Translations under genes and position numbers: made by a program
The notes under the pieces: model-generated
What the model was told of the DNA's origin: nothing
The model's database searches: none
Seen by the model: the letters and a program-made list of their open reading frames with translations, nothing else
From: Pseudomonadota bacterium
GTDB taxonomy: Bacteria > Pseudomonadota > Gammaproteobacteria > Burkholderiales > Rhodocyclaceae
Assembly (NCBI GenBank): GCA_021811225.1
Contig: JAJZPJ010000110.1
Location: forward strand, 1 to 8,643
Reading direction: 5' to 3'
DNA length: 8,643 nucleotides
Shown: positions 1 through 5,125 of the stretch, one piece after another
How the letters are laid out: each line of letters opens with the position of its first letter
Position numbering within the stretch: the stretch's first letter is position 1

Positions 1-853
1 GCTCCAGTTCGTCCTCGGTGTCGCGCAGGCCGGCGGTATCGACGATATGCAGCGGGATACCTTCGATCTGGATGGACTCCCTCAAGGCATCGCGAGTGGT
101 GCCGGCGATGGCCGTGACGATGGCCCGTTCCTCCCCGGCCAGGCGATTCATGAGCGAGGATTTGCCGACGTTGGGCGGCCCGGCCAGCACCACGTGCAGG
201 CCGTCGCGCAGCAGGCTGCCCTGCCGGGCGCGCGCCCGGATCGCCGCGACGTCGCTGCGCAGCCGCGCCAGACGCTGCGCGGCGTCGGTGTCGCGGACCA
301 CGTCGATCTCCTCCTCGGGAAAATCCAGCGTCGCCTCGACCAGCATGCGCAGCTCGATCAGGCGGGCGACCAGGGCATCGACCGCCTGCGAAAACTCGCC
401 GCTGACCGAGCGCAGCGCCGAGCGCGCCGCCTGCGCCGTCGCGGCGCCGATCAGGTCGGCCACGGCCTCGGCCTGGACCAGATCGAGCTTGTCGTTCAAG
501 AAGGCGCGGCGGGTAAATTCGCCCGGTTCGGCCAGGCGGGCGCCCAGCTCCAGGCAGCGGGAGAGCAGCAGTTGCAGCACGACCGGGCCGCCGTGGCCCT
601 GGAGCTCCAGCACGTCCTCGCCGGTGAAGGAATGCGGCGCCGGAAAGTAGAGCAGGATGCCCTGGTCGAGGGTCTCCCCGGCGGCGTCCCTGAACTCGGT
701 CAGGGTGGCCAGTCGCGGCATCGGCCGCTTGCCGGTGAGCGTCTCGGCCAAGCCCAGCAGACCGCATCCCGAGACCCGCACCACCCCGATGCCGCCCCGT
801 CCGGGCGCGGTGGCGACCGCCGCGATGGTGTCCGAAGGACGCTCAGCGTCCAC
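1..853 (-). CDS. mnmE: MnmE (TrmE), tRNA-modifying GTPase, N-terminal part, truncated by window edge
   Basis: MnmE works with MnmG to build the cmnm5 group on the wobble uridine (U34) of certain tRNAs in the cytoplasm, using tetrahydrofolate and GTP. About 284 codons are present out of roughly 450 usual for the family. The opening DTIAAVATAP, then PHSFTGEDVLEL and GEFTRRAFLNDKLDL, belong to the N-terminal folate-binding and helical domains. The G domain begins near residue 225 with the P-loop GPPNVGKSS, followed by a TTRD switch and DTAGLRDTEDE (G3). The rest of the G domain and the C-terminal catalytic cysteine motif lie beyond position 1. The start is GTG at 853-851: the yidC stop codon lies in the same frame 3 nt upstream, so nothing earlier is possible. 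This tight spacing suggests translation coupled to yidC. Relative to the common GRPN form, the P-loop has Pro at its second position, outside the GxxxxGKS core. Confidence 0.95.
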   Translation of the reverse strand, partial: MDAERPSDTIAAVATAPGRGGIGVVRVSGCGLLGLAETLTGKRPMPRLATLTEFRDAAGETLDQGILLYFPAPHSFTGEDVLELQGHGGPVVLQLLLSRCLELGARLAEPGEFTRRAFLNDKLDLVQAEAVADLIGAATAQAARSALRSVSGEFSQAVDALVARLIELRMLVEATLDFPEEEIDVVRDTDAAQRLARLRSDVAAIRARARQGSLLRDGLHVVLAGPPNVGKSSLMNRLAGEERAIVTAIAGTTRDALRESIQIEGIPLHIVDTAGLRDTEDELE

Positions 854-856
854 CGC

Positions 857-2503
857 TCACTTCTTGGCGGCGCCGGCCTTGATCAGGCGCGTGATCTGCC
901 ACTGCTGGGCAATCGACAGCATGTTGTTCACCGTCCAGTAGAGCACCAGTCCGGCCGGAGAGAACATGAACATGCCGGTAAACACGATCGGCATGAACAT
1001 CATCACCTTGGCCTGAATCGGATCGGGCGGCGCCGGGTTGAGCCTTTGCTGCACCAGCATGGTCGCGCCCATGATCAGCGGCAGAATGAAATAGGGGTCC
1101 CGCGCCGACAGGTCGTGGATCCAGCCCAGCCAAGGCGCGTAGCGCATCTCGACGGTGCTGAGCAGCACCCAGTAGAGCGAGATGAACACCGGGATCTGCA
1201 CCACGATCGGCAGGCAGCCGCCGAGCGGGTTGATCTTCTCGCGCTTGTACAGCTCCATCATTTCCTGATTGAGACGGGCGCGGTCATCGCCGTACATCTC
1301 CTTCAGCTTCGCCATCTTGGGCGTCACCAGCTTCATCTTCGCCATCGACTTGTAGCTGGCGGCGGACAGCGGGAAGAAGATCAGCTTGAGCAAAACGGTC
1401 AGACAGATGATCGCCCAACCCCAGTTGCCGACCAGGCGGTGGATCTGCTCCAGCACCCAGAACAACGGCGCGGCGATGATGGTCAGCCAGCCGTAATCGA
1501 CCACCAGGTTCAGCCCCGGCGCGATCTTGGCGAGTTTTTCCTGGTCCTGCGGGCCGGCGTAGAGCGGCACCGTCACCGTGCCGGTGGCACCGGGCGCGAT
1601 CTTCGCCACCGGCACGATCACGCCGAGGCTATAGAGATTGTCGTCCAGCTTGCGCGCGAAGAACTCGCGCTCGACCTTGCCCTGCGGCAGCCAGGCCGAG
1701 ACGAAGTAGTGCTGGACCACGGCGATCCAGCCGTTATCGGCCTTCTGCGCGAACTTGTCCTTGCCCTTGGCGATGTCCTCGTAGGAAAACTTCTGATATT
1801 TATCCTTCTCGGTGTAGACGGCGCCGCCGTTGAAGGTCGTTTTCGCCATCTTCGGATCGCCTTCCGGCGGGTTGCCGTCGCGCACCGACTGGAAATAGGC
1901 GGATGGCGCGATCGGCACCGTACCGCCATTGACGATCTGGTAGCTGACGTCGATCAGGTAGCTGCCGCGATGGAAGGTGTAAGTCTTCGCCACCTGGACG
2001 CCATCGACCGGCGGAGCGAGGAGGCGCACCTGCAGGGAATCCTGGCCGTCCTTCAGCTGATAGTCGGTGGCGGCGAGCTGGTAGAGGGTCTTGTGGTTGG
2101 GCAGGCCGGCGCCGATCAGGCCGCTTTGCGCCTCGTAGAACTCCTTCCCGTCGTTGTGCAGGAGCACGAAATTCTTGTTCGGGTTCCCGGTGGCGCGGTG
2201 CTGGGTGAGTTCGAGACGGACCAGGCTGCCGCCCTCGGCGGAAATTTCAGCGTTGAAAAGATCGGTCTTGACCTGGGCCTCGGGCGCCTTCGCCGCCGCG
2301 GCAGTGGCGAGCACGGGGACGGCCGACGGCGCCGGAGTTCCCGAAGGCACCGGCAGCGGAATCGAGGCCGAGCCGGTGGCGGCCTGCTGCGCCGTGACCA
2401 CCGTCGGCGCCGGCGCGGGCTGCTCCTGTTTCTGCCAGGCGTCCCAAAGCATCACCACCGAAAAAGAAAACACCAGAAGCAGGATCAGACGTTGGTTGTC
2501 CAT
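857..2503 (-). CDS. yidC: YidC, inner-membrane protein insertase (Oxa1 family)
   Basis: YidC inserts and folds inner-membrane proteins, alone or with SecYEG. The protein is 548 aa, the usual length in Gram-negative bacteria. Residues 6-20 form an N-terminal membrane segment (LILLLVFSFSVVMLW). A Pro/Ala-rich linker (about 27-75) follows, then the large periplasmic domain (about 78-335). The conserved C-terminal insertase core has membrane segments near 338-352, 362-379, 430-450, 470-485 and 500-535. Family wording is clear in SMAKMKLVTPKM, NPLGGCLP, WIHDLSARDPYFILP and GLVLYWTVNN. The position matching E. coli Arg366 in the hydrophilic groove appears to be Lys391, a conservative change. A short basic tail (IKAGAAKK) ends the protein. 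The ATG at 2503 is preceded by only a weak GAGAGA ribosome-binding sequence and a 7-bp inverted repeat. It lies 51 nt after yidD, and mnmE follows 3 nt after its stop. Confidence 0.98.
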   Translation of the reverse strand: MDNQRLILLLVFSFSVVMLWDAWQKQEQPAPAPTVVTAQQAATGSASIPLPVPSGTPAPSAVPVLATAAAAKAPEAQVKTDLFNAEISAEGGSLVRLELTQHRATGNPNKNFVLLHNDGKEFYEAQSGLIGAGLPNHKTLYQLAATDYQLKDGQDSLQVRLLAPPVDGVQVAKTYTFHRGSYLIDVSYQIVNGGTVPIAPSAYFQSVRDGNPPEGDPKMAKTTFNGGAVYTEKDKYQKFSYEDIAKGKDKFAQKADNGWIAVVQHYFVSAWLPQGKVEREFFARKLDDNLYSLGVIVPVAKIAPGATGTVTVPLYAGPQDQEKLAKIAPGLNLVVDYGWLTIIAAPLFWVLEQIHRLVGNWGWAIICLTVLLKLIFFPLSAASYKSMAKMKLVTPKMAKLKEMYGDDRARLNQEMMELYKREKINPLGGCLPIVVQIPVFISLYWVLLSTVEMRYAPWLGWIHDLSARDPYFILPLIMGATMLVQQRLNPAPPDPIQAKVMMFMPIVFTGMFMFSPAGLVLYWTVNNMLSIAQQWQITRLIKAGAAKK

Positions 2504-2515
2504 CGACGGTCTCTC

Positions 2516-2541
2516 GATTCAGTTTTGAGTTGGTCTGAATC
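2516..2541 (-). repeat. Inverted repeat in the yidD-yidC gap (yidC leader hairpin)
   Basis: GATTCAG at 2516-2522 and CTGAATC at 2535-2541 are perfect 7-bp inverted arms separated by 12 nt. In the minus-strand mRNA this forms a stem-loop ending 12 nt before the yidC ATG, directly against the weak GAGAGA ribosome-binding sequence. No T-run follows, so it does not look like a terminator. A leader structure or RNA processing site is inferred only. Confidence 0.5.
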
Positions 2542-2554
2542 AGCAGCAAAAAGT

Positions 2555-2776
2555 TTAAGGAACCGGATCGAATCCGCCCGGATGCCAGGGATGGCAACGC
2601 GCCACGCGCCGGATCGCCAGCCAGAGCCCGGTCACCGGACCGTGCCGTTCCAACGCCTCGATCGCGTATTCGGAGCAGCTCGGATAAAAACGGCAACGGT
2701 TGCCGAGAAGCGGACTGATGGCGTACCGGTACAGTCCGATCAGGGCGATCAACGGGGCTACCAGCAGTCTTCTCAT
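2555..2776 (-). CDS. yidD: YidD, membrane protein insertion efficiency factor
   Basis: This is a 73-aa protein of the YidD family (DUF37), a small membrane-associated factor reported to help YidC-dependent insertion. The whole sequence matches the family: an amphipathic or hydrophobic N-terminus (RRLLVAPLIALIGLYRYAI), the cysteine motif CRFYPSCSEYA near residues 28-38, a central helix, and the closing CHPWHPGGFDPVP. The ATG overlaps the rnpA stop codon by 4 nt (ATGA), and GAGG at 2785-2788 lies 8 nt upstream, so translation coupling to rnpA is likely. It sits between rnpA and yidC, as in most proteobacteria. Length is normal for the family (about 70-85 aa). Confidence 0.96.
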   Translation of the reverse strand: MRRLLVAPLIALIGLYRYAISPLLGNRCRFYPSCSEYAIEALERHGPVTGLWLAIRRVARCHPWHPGGFDPVP

Positions 2777-3135
2777 CGTGGCAGCCTCGCCAGCAACTGC
2801 TCAATATCGGTGCGCCAGTTTCGACGCGACCCGGAGTCTAGCAGGCTGCCGGGGGACTTGGTAAGGCGCAGCACCAGATCGACAGCCGGCAGGCCCGGCC
2901 GGGCGTGGCGGAAGGCTTCGCGGGCGATCCGCTTCAGCAGGTTGCGCTGCACCGCCCGACGCGCGAGCCGCTTGGCGATGATCAAACCAAGCCGGGCGCC
3001 GGCTTTGCTTCCGGCGAGGTAATGAAGATCGAAGTAGCCGCCGCGCAAGACGCGGCGGGAAGCGAAGACCGATGAAAATTCTTCCGCCTGATGCAGCCTG
3101 CAAGCGCTGCCGAAGCCGAAATCATCAAGGTCGAT
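2773..3135 (-). CDS. rnpA: RnpA, RNase P protein component (start codon uncertain)
   Basis: RnpA is the basic protein subunit that, with the RNase P RNA, trims the 5' leader from precursor tRNAs. Family features are EEFSSVFASRRV near residues 18-29, GARLGLIIAKRLARRAVQRNLLKR at about 46-69 and the trailing AREAFR. The second Arg of the classic RNR signature reads Leu (RNLLKR). The first ordinary start codon in frame is TTG at 3048-3046, but this would remove about 29 conserved residues. The frame is open upstream with family-like sequence and no ATG, GTG or TTG. I place the start at ATC (3135-3133), which follows a strong GGAGGA sequence at 3144-3139 and gives 120 aa, close to E. coli (119 aa). 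The start is inferred: a sequencing error, a real frameshift or another rare codon (CTG at 3090) remain possible. The gene lies 25 nt after rpmH and overlaps yidD by 4 nt. Confidence 0.9.
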   Translation of the reverse strand: MDLDDFGFGSACRLHQAEEFSSVFASRRVLRGGYFDLHYLAGSKAGARLGLIIAKRLARRAVQRNLLKRIAREAFRHARPGLPAVDLVLRLTKSPGSLLDSGSRRNWRTDIEQLLARLPR

Positions 3136-3138
3136 GCT

Positions 3139-3144
3139 TCCTCC
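3139..3144 (-). promoter_or_regulatory. Ribosome-binding site of rnpA
   Basis: The minus strand reads GGAGGA here, just after the rpmH stop codon. It is the strongest Shine-Dalgarno match of the left operon and is the main reason for placing the rnpA start at 3135 rather than at the TTG at 3048, which lies far downstream of it. Confidence 0.7.
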
Positions 3145-3160
3145 GTCGCCTGATTCCGCC

Positions 3161-3295
3161 TCAGACGGCCAGACGGGCGCGGCCCTTGGCGCGACGAGCG
3201 CGAATCACGGCGCGACCACCGCGGGTGCGCATGCGCACGAGGAAGCCGTGGGTGCGCTTGCGGCGGACAACCGAAGGCTGGTAAGTGCGTTTCAT
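3161..3295 (-). CDS. rpmH: Ribosomal protein bL34 (RpmH)
   Basis: RpmH is the small, very basic protein L34 of the large ribosomal subunit. The translation is exactly 44 aa, starting MKRTYQPSVVRRKRTHGF and ending KGRARLAV, with the GFLVRMRTRGGRAV block that defines the family. ATG is at 3295-3293 and TGA at 3163-3161. It is the first gene of the minus-strand operon; a strong promoter lies about 30 nt upstream, giving a very short leader. The bases just before the ATG read CCTCC, which resembles the 16S anti-Shine-Dalgarno rather than a ribosome-binding site. The nearest purine run is GGGGA at about -14 to -10. Confidence 0.98.
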   Translation of the reverse strand: MKRTYQPSVVRRKRTHGFLVRMRTRGGRAVIRARRAKGRARLAV

Positions 3296-3325
3296 GGAGG
3301 TATTCCCCGAAAAGAGAAACGGACG

Positions 3326-3354
3326 ATTACATCTTTTAAGCCCCTATTTGTCAA
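3326..3354 (-). promoter_or_regulatory. Sigma-70-type promoter of the rpmH-rnpA-yidD-yidC-mnmE operon
   Basis: On the minus strand a perfect -35 TTGACA (3354-3349) is followed after exactly 17 bp by TGTAAT (3331-3326), five of six matches to the -10 consensus. Transcription would start near 3319, about 24 nt before the rpmH ATG. Divergent from dnaA and 20 bp from the DnaA box at 3375-3383. Confidence 0.8.
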
Positions 3355-3374
3355 GTAGTATTTTTTGACCGGCC

Positions 3375-3383
3375 TGTGTATAA
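3375..3383 (-). promoter_or_regulatory. DnaA box between rpmH and dnaA
   Basis: The minus strand reads TTATACACA, a perfect match to the TTATNCACA consensus. It lies between the rpmH promoter and the predicted dnaA promoter, a position suited to DnaA autoregulation of dnaA and perhaps also control of the rpmH operon. It is the only good box I find in this intergenic region. Confidence 0.75.
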
Positions 3384-3427
3384 CTTTTTTCAAACCCGCT
3401 AGAATGCTTAGCTTCCGACGCTCGCCG

Positions 3428-3457
3428 GGATCCGCCAGGATCCGACAAGATCCCCGC
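3428..3457 (+). repeat. Three tandem 10-bp GATCC repeats upstream of dnaA
   Basis: GGATCCGCCA, GGATCCGACA and AGATCCCCGC follow one another without gaps, so the shared GATCC core recurs every 10 bp, about one helical turn. The last unit covers the place where a -35 element for the TATAAT at 3472-3477 would lie. AGATCC is one base from the AGATCT motif bound by ATP-DnaA in E. coli, so a DnaA or other regulator array is conceivable; this is inference. Confidence 0.6.
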
Positions 3458-3471
3458 CACGAACGGAATAT

Positions 3472-3477
3472 TATAAT
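3472..3477 (+). promoter_or_regulatory. Probable -10 element of the dnaA promoter
   Basis: TATAAT is a perfect -10 hexamer inside an AT-only stretch (about 3467-3483). No recognisable -35 lies 16-18 bp upstream; that place holds the GATCC repeats. Transcription would start near 3484, giving a 40-nt leader. The same AT-rich stretch could also serve as a DNA-unwinding element. A second possible -10, TAGAAT at 3400-3405, also lacks a good -35. Confidence 0.5.
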
Positions 3478-3492
3478 AATATCAATCAAATG

Positions 3493-3509
3493 CCTGCAAA
3501 TACGGCAGG
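3493..3509 (+). repeat. Small hairpin in the dnaA leader covering the only SD-like sequence
   Basis: CCTGC (3493-3497) and GCAGG (3505-3509) are perfect 5-bp arms with a 7-nt loop. The right arm contains most of AGGG (3507-3510), the only Shine-Dalgarno-like sequence before the dnaA ATG at 3524, itself 13 nt away, which is far. Weak, possibly occluded initiation would fit the low level at which DnaA is normally made; this is inference. Confidence 0.4.
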
Positions 3510-3523
3510 GTCTTCTCGACACG

Positions 3524-4903
3524 ATGAGCGAATTCTGGTCTGCCTGTCTGAGCCGCTTTGAAAAAGAGCTGCCGGCCCAACAGTACAACACTTGGATCAA
3601 GACCCTGCGTCTGGAAAACGATGCGGAAAGCCCGGGCTCGACTCCGACCAGCCTGCGCCTGATCGCACCCAATCGCTTCGTGCTGCAGTGGGTCAGGGAG
3701 CGCTACCTGGAGCAGATAGAAACCCTGAGTCGGCAATTTTTCCCTGAGCCGGTCAGCATCAGCCTCGGCCTGGGAGAGACCTCGGCACCGACCGTCCAGC
3801 TTCCCGACGAGGCCCCCCCGACGCAGGTGCAGGCGAATGGCGGCGCCCGGCCGGCATCGGCGGCCGTGGACAACACCTACGAGAAGGCCAGGCTCAATCC
3901 CGACTTCACCTTCGATACCCTGGTCACCGGCCGCGCCAACGATCTCGCCCGCGCCGCGGCGCAGCAGGTGGCCTTGAATCCCGGCACCTCCTACAATCCG
4001 CTGTTCGTCTATGGCGGCGTCGGCCTGGGCAAGACCCACCTGATCCACGCCCTGGGCAACGAAGTGTGGCGCCACAACCCCAAGCTGGTGATCCGCTACG
4101 TCCATGCCGAGGACTACGTCTCCGACGTGGTGCGCGCCTACCAGCAGAAGTCCTTCGACGTCTTCAAGCGCTACTACCGCTCGCTCGACCTGCTCCTGGT
4201 CGACGACATCCAGTTCTTCATCAACAAGGCGCGCACCCAGGAAGAGTTCTTCTACGCCTTCAACGCCCTGGTCGAAGCCAAGAAGCAGATCGTCATCACC
4301 TGCGACACCTACCCGAAGGATATCAGCGGCCTGGAGGAGCGCCTGATTTCGCGCTTCGACTGGGGTCTGACGGTGCAGATCGAGCCGCCCGAGCAGGAGA
4401 TGCGCGTCGCCATCCTGAAGAAAAAGGCCGAGGCCTCGAAGGTGGCGCTGGGCGACGACGTCGCCTTCCTGATCGCCAAGAACCTGCGCTCCAACGTCCG
4501 CGAACTCGAGGGCGCGCTCAACAAGGTGATCGCCTTCGCCCGCTTCCACGGCCGCGAGATCGGCATGGACATGGCCAAGGAAGCGCTGAAGGACATCTTC
4601 GGCGCCACCAACCGCCAGCTGACGCTGGAGCTGATCCAGAAGACCGTCGCCGACTATTTCAAGATCAAGGTCGCCGAGATGTATTCGCAGAAGCGCACCC
4701 GCGCCATCGCCCGGCCGCGCCAGGTGGCGATGTCGCTCGCCCGCGACCTGACCCACCACAGCCTGCCCGAGATCGGCGAGGCCTTCGGCGGCCGCGACCA
4801 CACCACGGTGCTGCACGCCTGCCGCACCATCGCCGACCTGCGCAGCAAGGACGCCCAGCTCAACAACGACGTGCATGTCCTGATGCAAACGCTCCGGGGC
4901 TGA
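3524..4903 (+). CDS. dnaA: DnaA, chromosomal replication initiator
   Basis: DnaA is the AAA+ ATPase that binds DnaA boxes, melts the origin and loads the helicase. The ATG at 3524 gives 459 aa (E. coli 467) with the family opening MSEFWSACLSRFEKELPAQQYNTW. Domain I spans about 1-80 and a Pro/Ala-rich linker, domain II, about 85-118. The AAA+ domain (about 120-340) has Walker A GGVGLGKT at 164-171, Walker B LLLVDDIQ at 223-230, the RLISRFDWG segment with the likely arginine finger Arg277, and the sensor II motif NVRELEGAL with Arg326. The DNA-binding domain IV carries the signature GGRDHTTVLHACRTI at 422-436. The frame stays open upstream to 3365, but that extension has no family match and runs through the promoter region. 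The ribosome-binding site is poor. Transcribed divergently from rpmH and followed by a box-rich gap and dnaN. Confidence 0.98.
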   Translation: MSEFWSACLSRFEKELPAQQYNTWIKTLRLENDAESPGSTPTSLRLIAPNRFVLQWVRERYLEQIETLSRQFFPEPVSISLGLGETSAPTVQLPDEAPPTQVQANGGARPASAAVDNTYEKARLNPDFTFDTLVTGRANDLARAAAQQVALNPGTSYNPLFVYGGVGLGKTHLIHALGNEVWRHNPKLVIRYVHAEDYVSDVVRAYQQKSFDVFKRYYRSLDLLLVDDIQFFINKARTQEEFFYAFNALVEAKKQIVITCDTYPKDISGLEERLISRFDWGLTVQIEPPEQEMRVAILKKKAEASKVALGDDVAFLIAKNLRSNVRELEGALNKVIAFARFHGREIGMDMAKEALKDIFGATNRQLTLELIQKTVADYFKIKVAEMYSQKRTRAIARPRQVAMSLARDLTHHSLPEIGEAFGGRDHTTVLHACRTIADLRSKDAQLNNDVHVLMQTLRG

Positions 4904-4939
4904 GGCGATGAACAACTCATGTATCGGCCTGGGGTGGAT

Positions 4940-4948
4940 TGTGGATAA
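4940..4948 (-). promoter_or_regulatory. DnaA box, perfect R1/R4-type
   Basis: The minus strand reads TTATCCACA, the highest-affinity DnaA box sequence in E. coli. It is the first box after dnaA and faces the opposite way to the other three in this gap. Confidence 0.8.
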
Positions 4949-4966
4949 GCCGGGAATTTCCCCGGC
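4949..4966. repeat. GC-rich inverted repeat next to the perfect DnaA box
   Basis: GCCGGG (4949-4954) and CCCGGC (4961-4966) are perfect 6-bp arms with a 6-nt loop (AATTTC), starting at the base after the DnaA box. It lies 45 nt after the dnaA stop and could weaken readthrough into dnaN. No T-run follows on either strand, so I do not call it an intrinsic terminator. Confidence 0.5.
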
Positions 4967-5008
4967 GCCGAAAAAGCGCACACATTCGCACCCAGCTTAA
5001 CAAGACGC

Positions 5009-5017
5009 TTATCCATA
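5009..5017 (+). promoter_or_regulatory. DnaA box, one mismatch
   Basis: TTATCCATA differs from TTATCCACA at position 8 only. It forms a direct pair with the box beginning 12 bp further on, in the same orientation. Confidence 0.55.
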
Positions 5018-5020
5018 ACC

Positions 5021-5029
5021 TTATACAGA
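5021..5029 (+). promoter_or_regulatory. DnaA box, one mismatch
   Basis: TTATACAGA differs from TTATNCACA at position 8 only. Same orientation as the box starting at 5009, with a 3-bp gap between them. Confidence 0.5.
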
Positions 5030-5063
5030 AGACAATAAGTTGAAAACCATGGAAATACTTCGT

Positions 5064-5072
5064 TTCTCCACA
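5064..5072 (+). promoter_or_regulatory. DnaA box, one mismatch
   Basis: TTCTCCACA differs from TTATCCACA at position 3 only. It is the last box before dnaN and shares the orientation of the pair at 5009-5029. Confidence 0.45.
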
Positions 5073-5103
5073 GTTCGAGGCTTTGCTTATCAATCATTGG
5101 AGG

Positions 5104-5125
5104 TTTAAATATGCTCTTATTTAAA
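5104..5125 (+). repeat. AT inverted repeat enclosing the dnaN start codon
   Basis: TTTAAAT (5104-5110) and ATTTAAA (5119-5125) are perfect 7-bp inverted arms around the 8-nt loop ATGCTCTT, which begins with the dnaN ATG. The strong ribosome-binding sequence GGAGG (5099-5103) abuts the left arm. All pairs are A-T, so an RNA hairpin would be weak; a DNA-level role such as duplex unwinding or an operator is equally possible. Confidence 0.5.

Larger units (their letters stand above)
4904..5110. other. Candidate chromosomal replication origin (oriC), dnaA-dnaN gap
   Basis: This 207-bp non-coding gap holds one perfect DnaA box and three with a single mismatch within about 130 bp. AT-rich DNA follows, from about 5031 up to and across the dnaN start. 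A near-consensus IHF-type sequence lies at 5088-5100 (one mismatch to WATCAANNNNTTR by eye). Genes around it point away from the dnaA region and include dnaA, dnaN and gyrB, the usual company of bacterial origins. Only one box lies on the other side of dnaA, so I favour this side. The origin could still be bipartite, with the AT-rich stretch at 3467-3490 taking part. Confidence 0.6.

Noticed and set aside
47..3022. A stop-free plus-strand frame of 991 codons opposite mnmE, yidC, yidD and rnpA
   Set aside because: It runs antisense through four recognised genes and their junctions, is rich in Arg, His, Gln and Asp with no family resemblance, and has no support as a gene.
3161..3204. rnpA starting inside rpmH, as in the overlapping arrangement known from Thermus
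   Set aside because: The RnpA frame is open back to 3204, but contains no ATG, GTG or TTG in the overlap, and its residues there do not resemble RnpA.
3365..3523. N-terminal extension of DnaA to 512 aa
   Set aside because: The extra 53 residues do not resemble DnaA, pass through the promoter and repeat region, and the ATG at 3524 matches the family N-terminus exactly.
4949..4980. Intrinsic terminator after dnaA
   Set aside because: The GC hairpin is real, but no T-run follows it on either strand.
3482..4981. A 499-codon minus-strand frame opposite dnaA
   Set aside because: Antisense shadow of dnaA with composition driven by GC bias; no recognisable domain.
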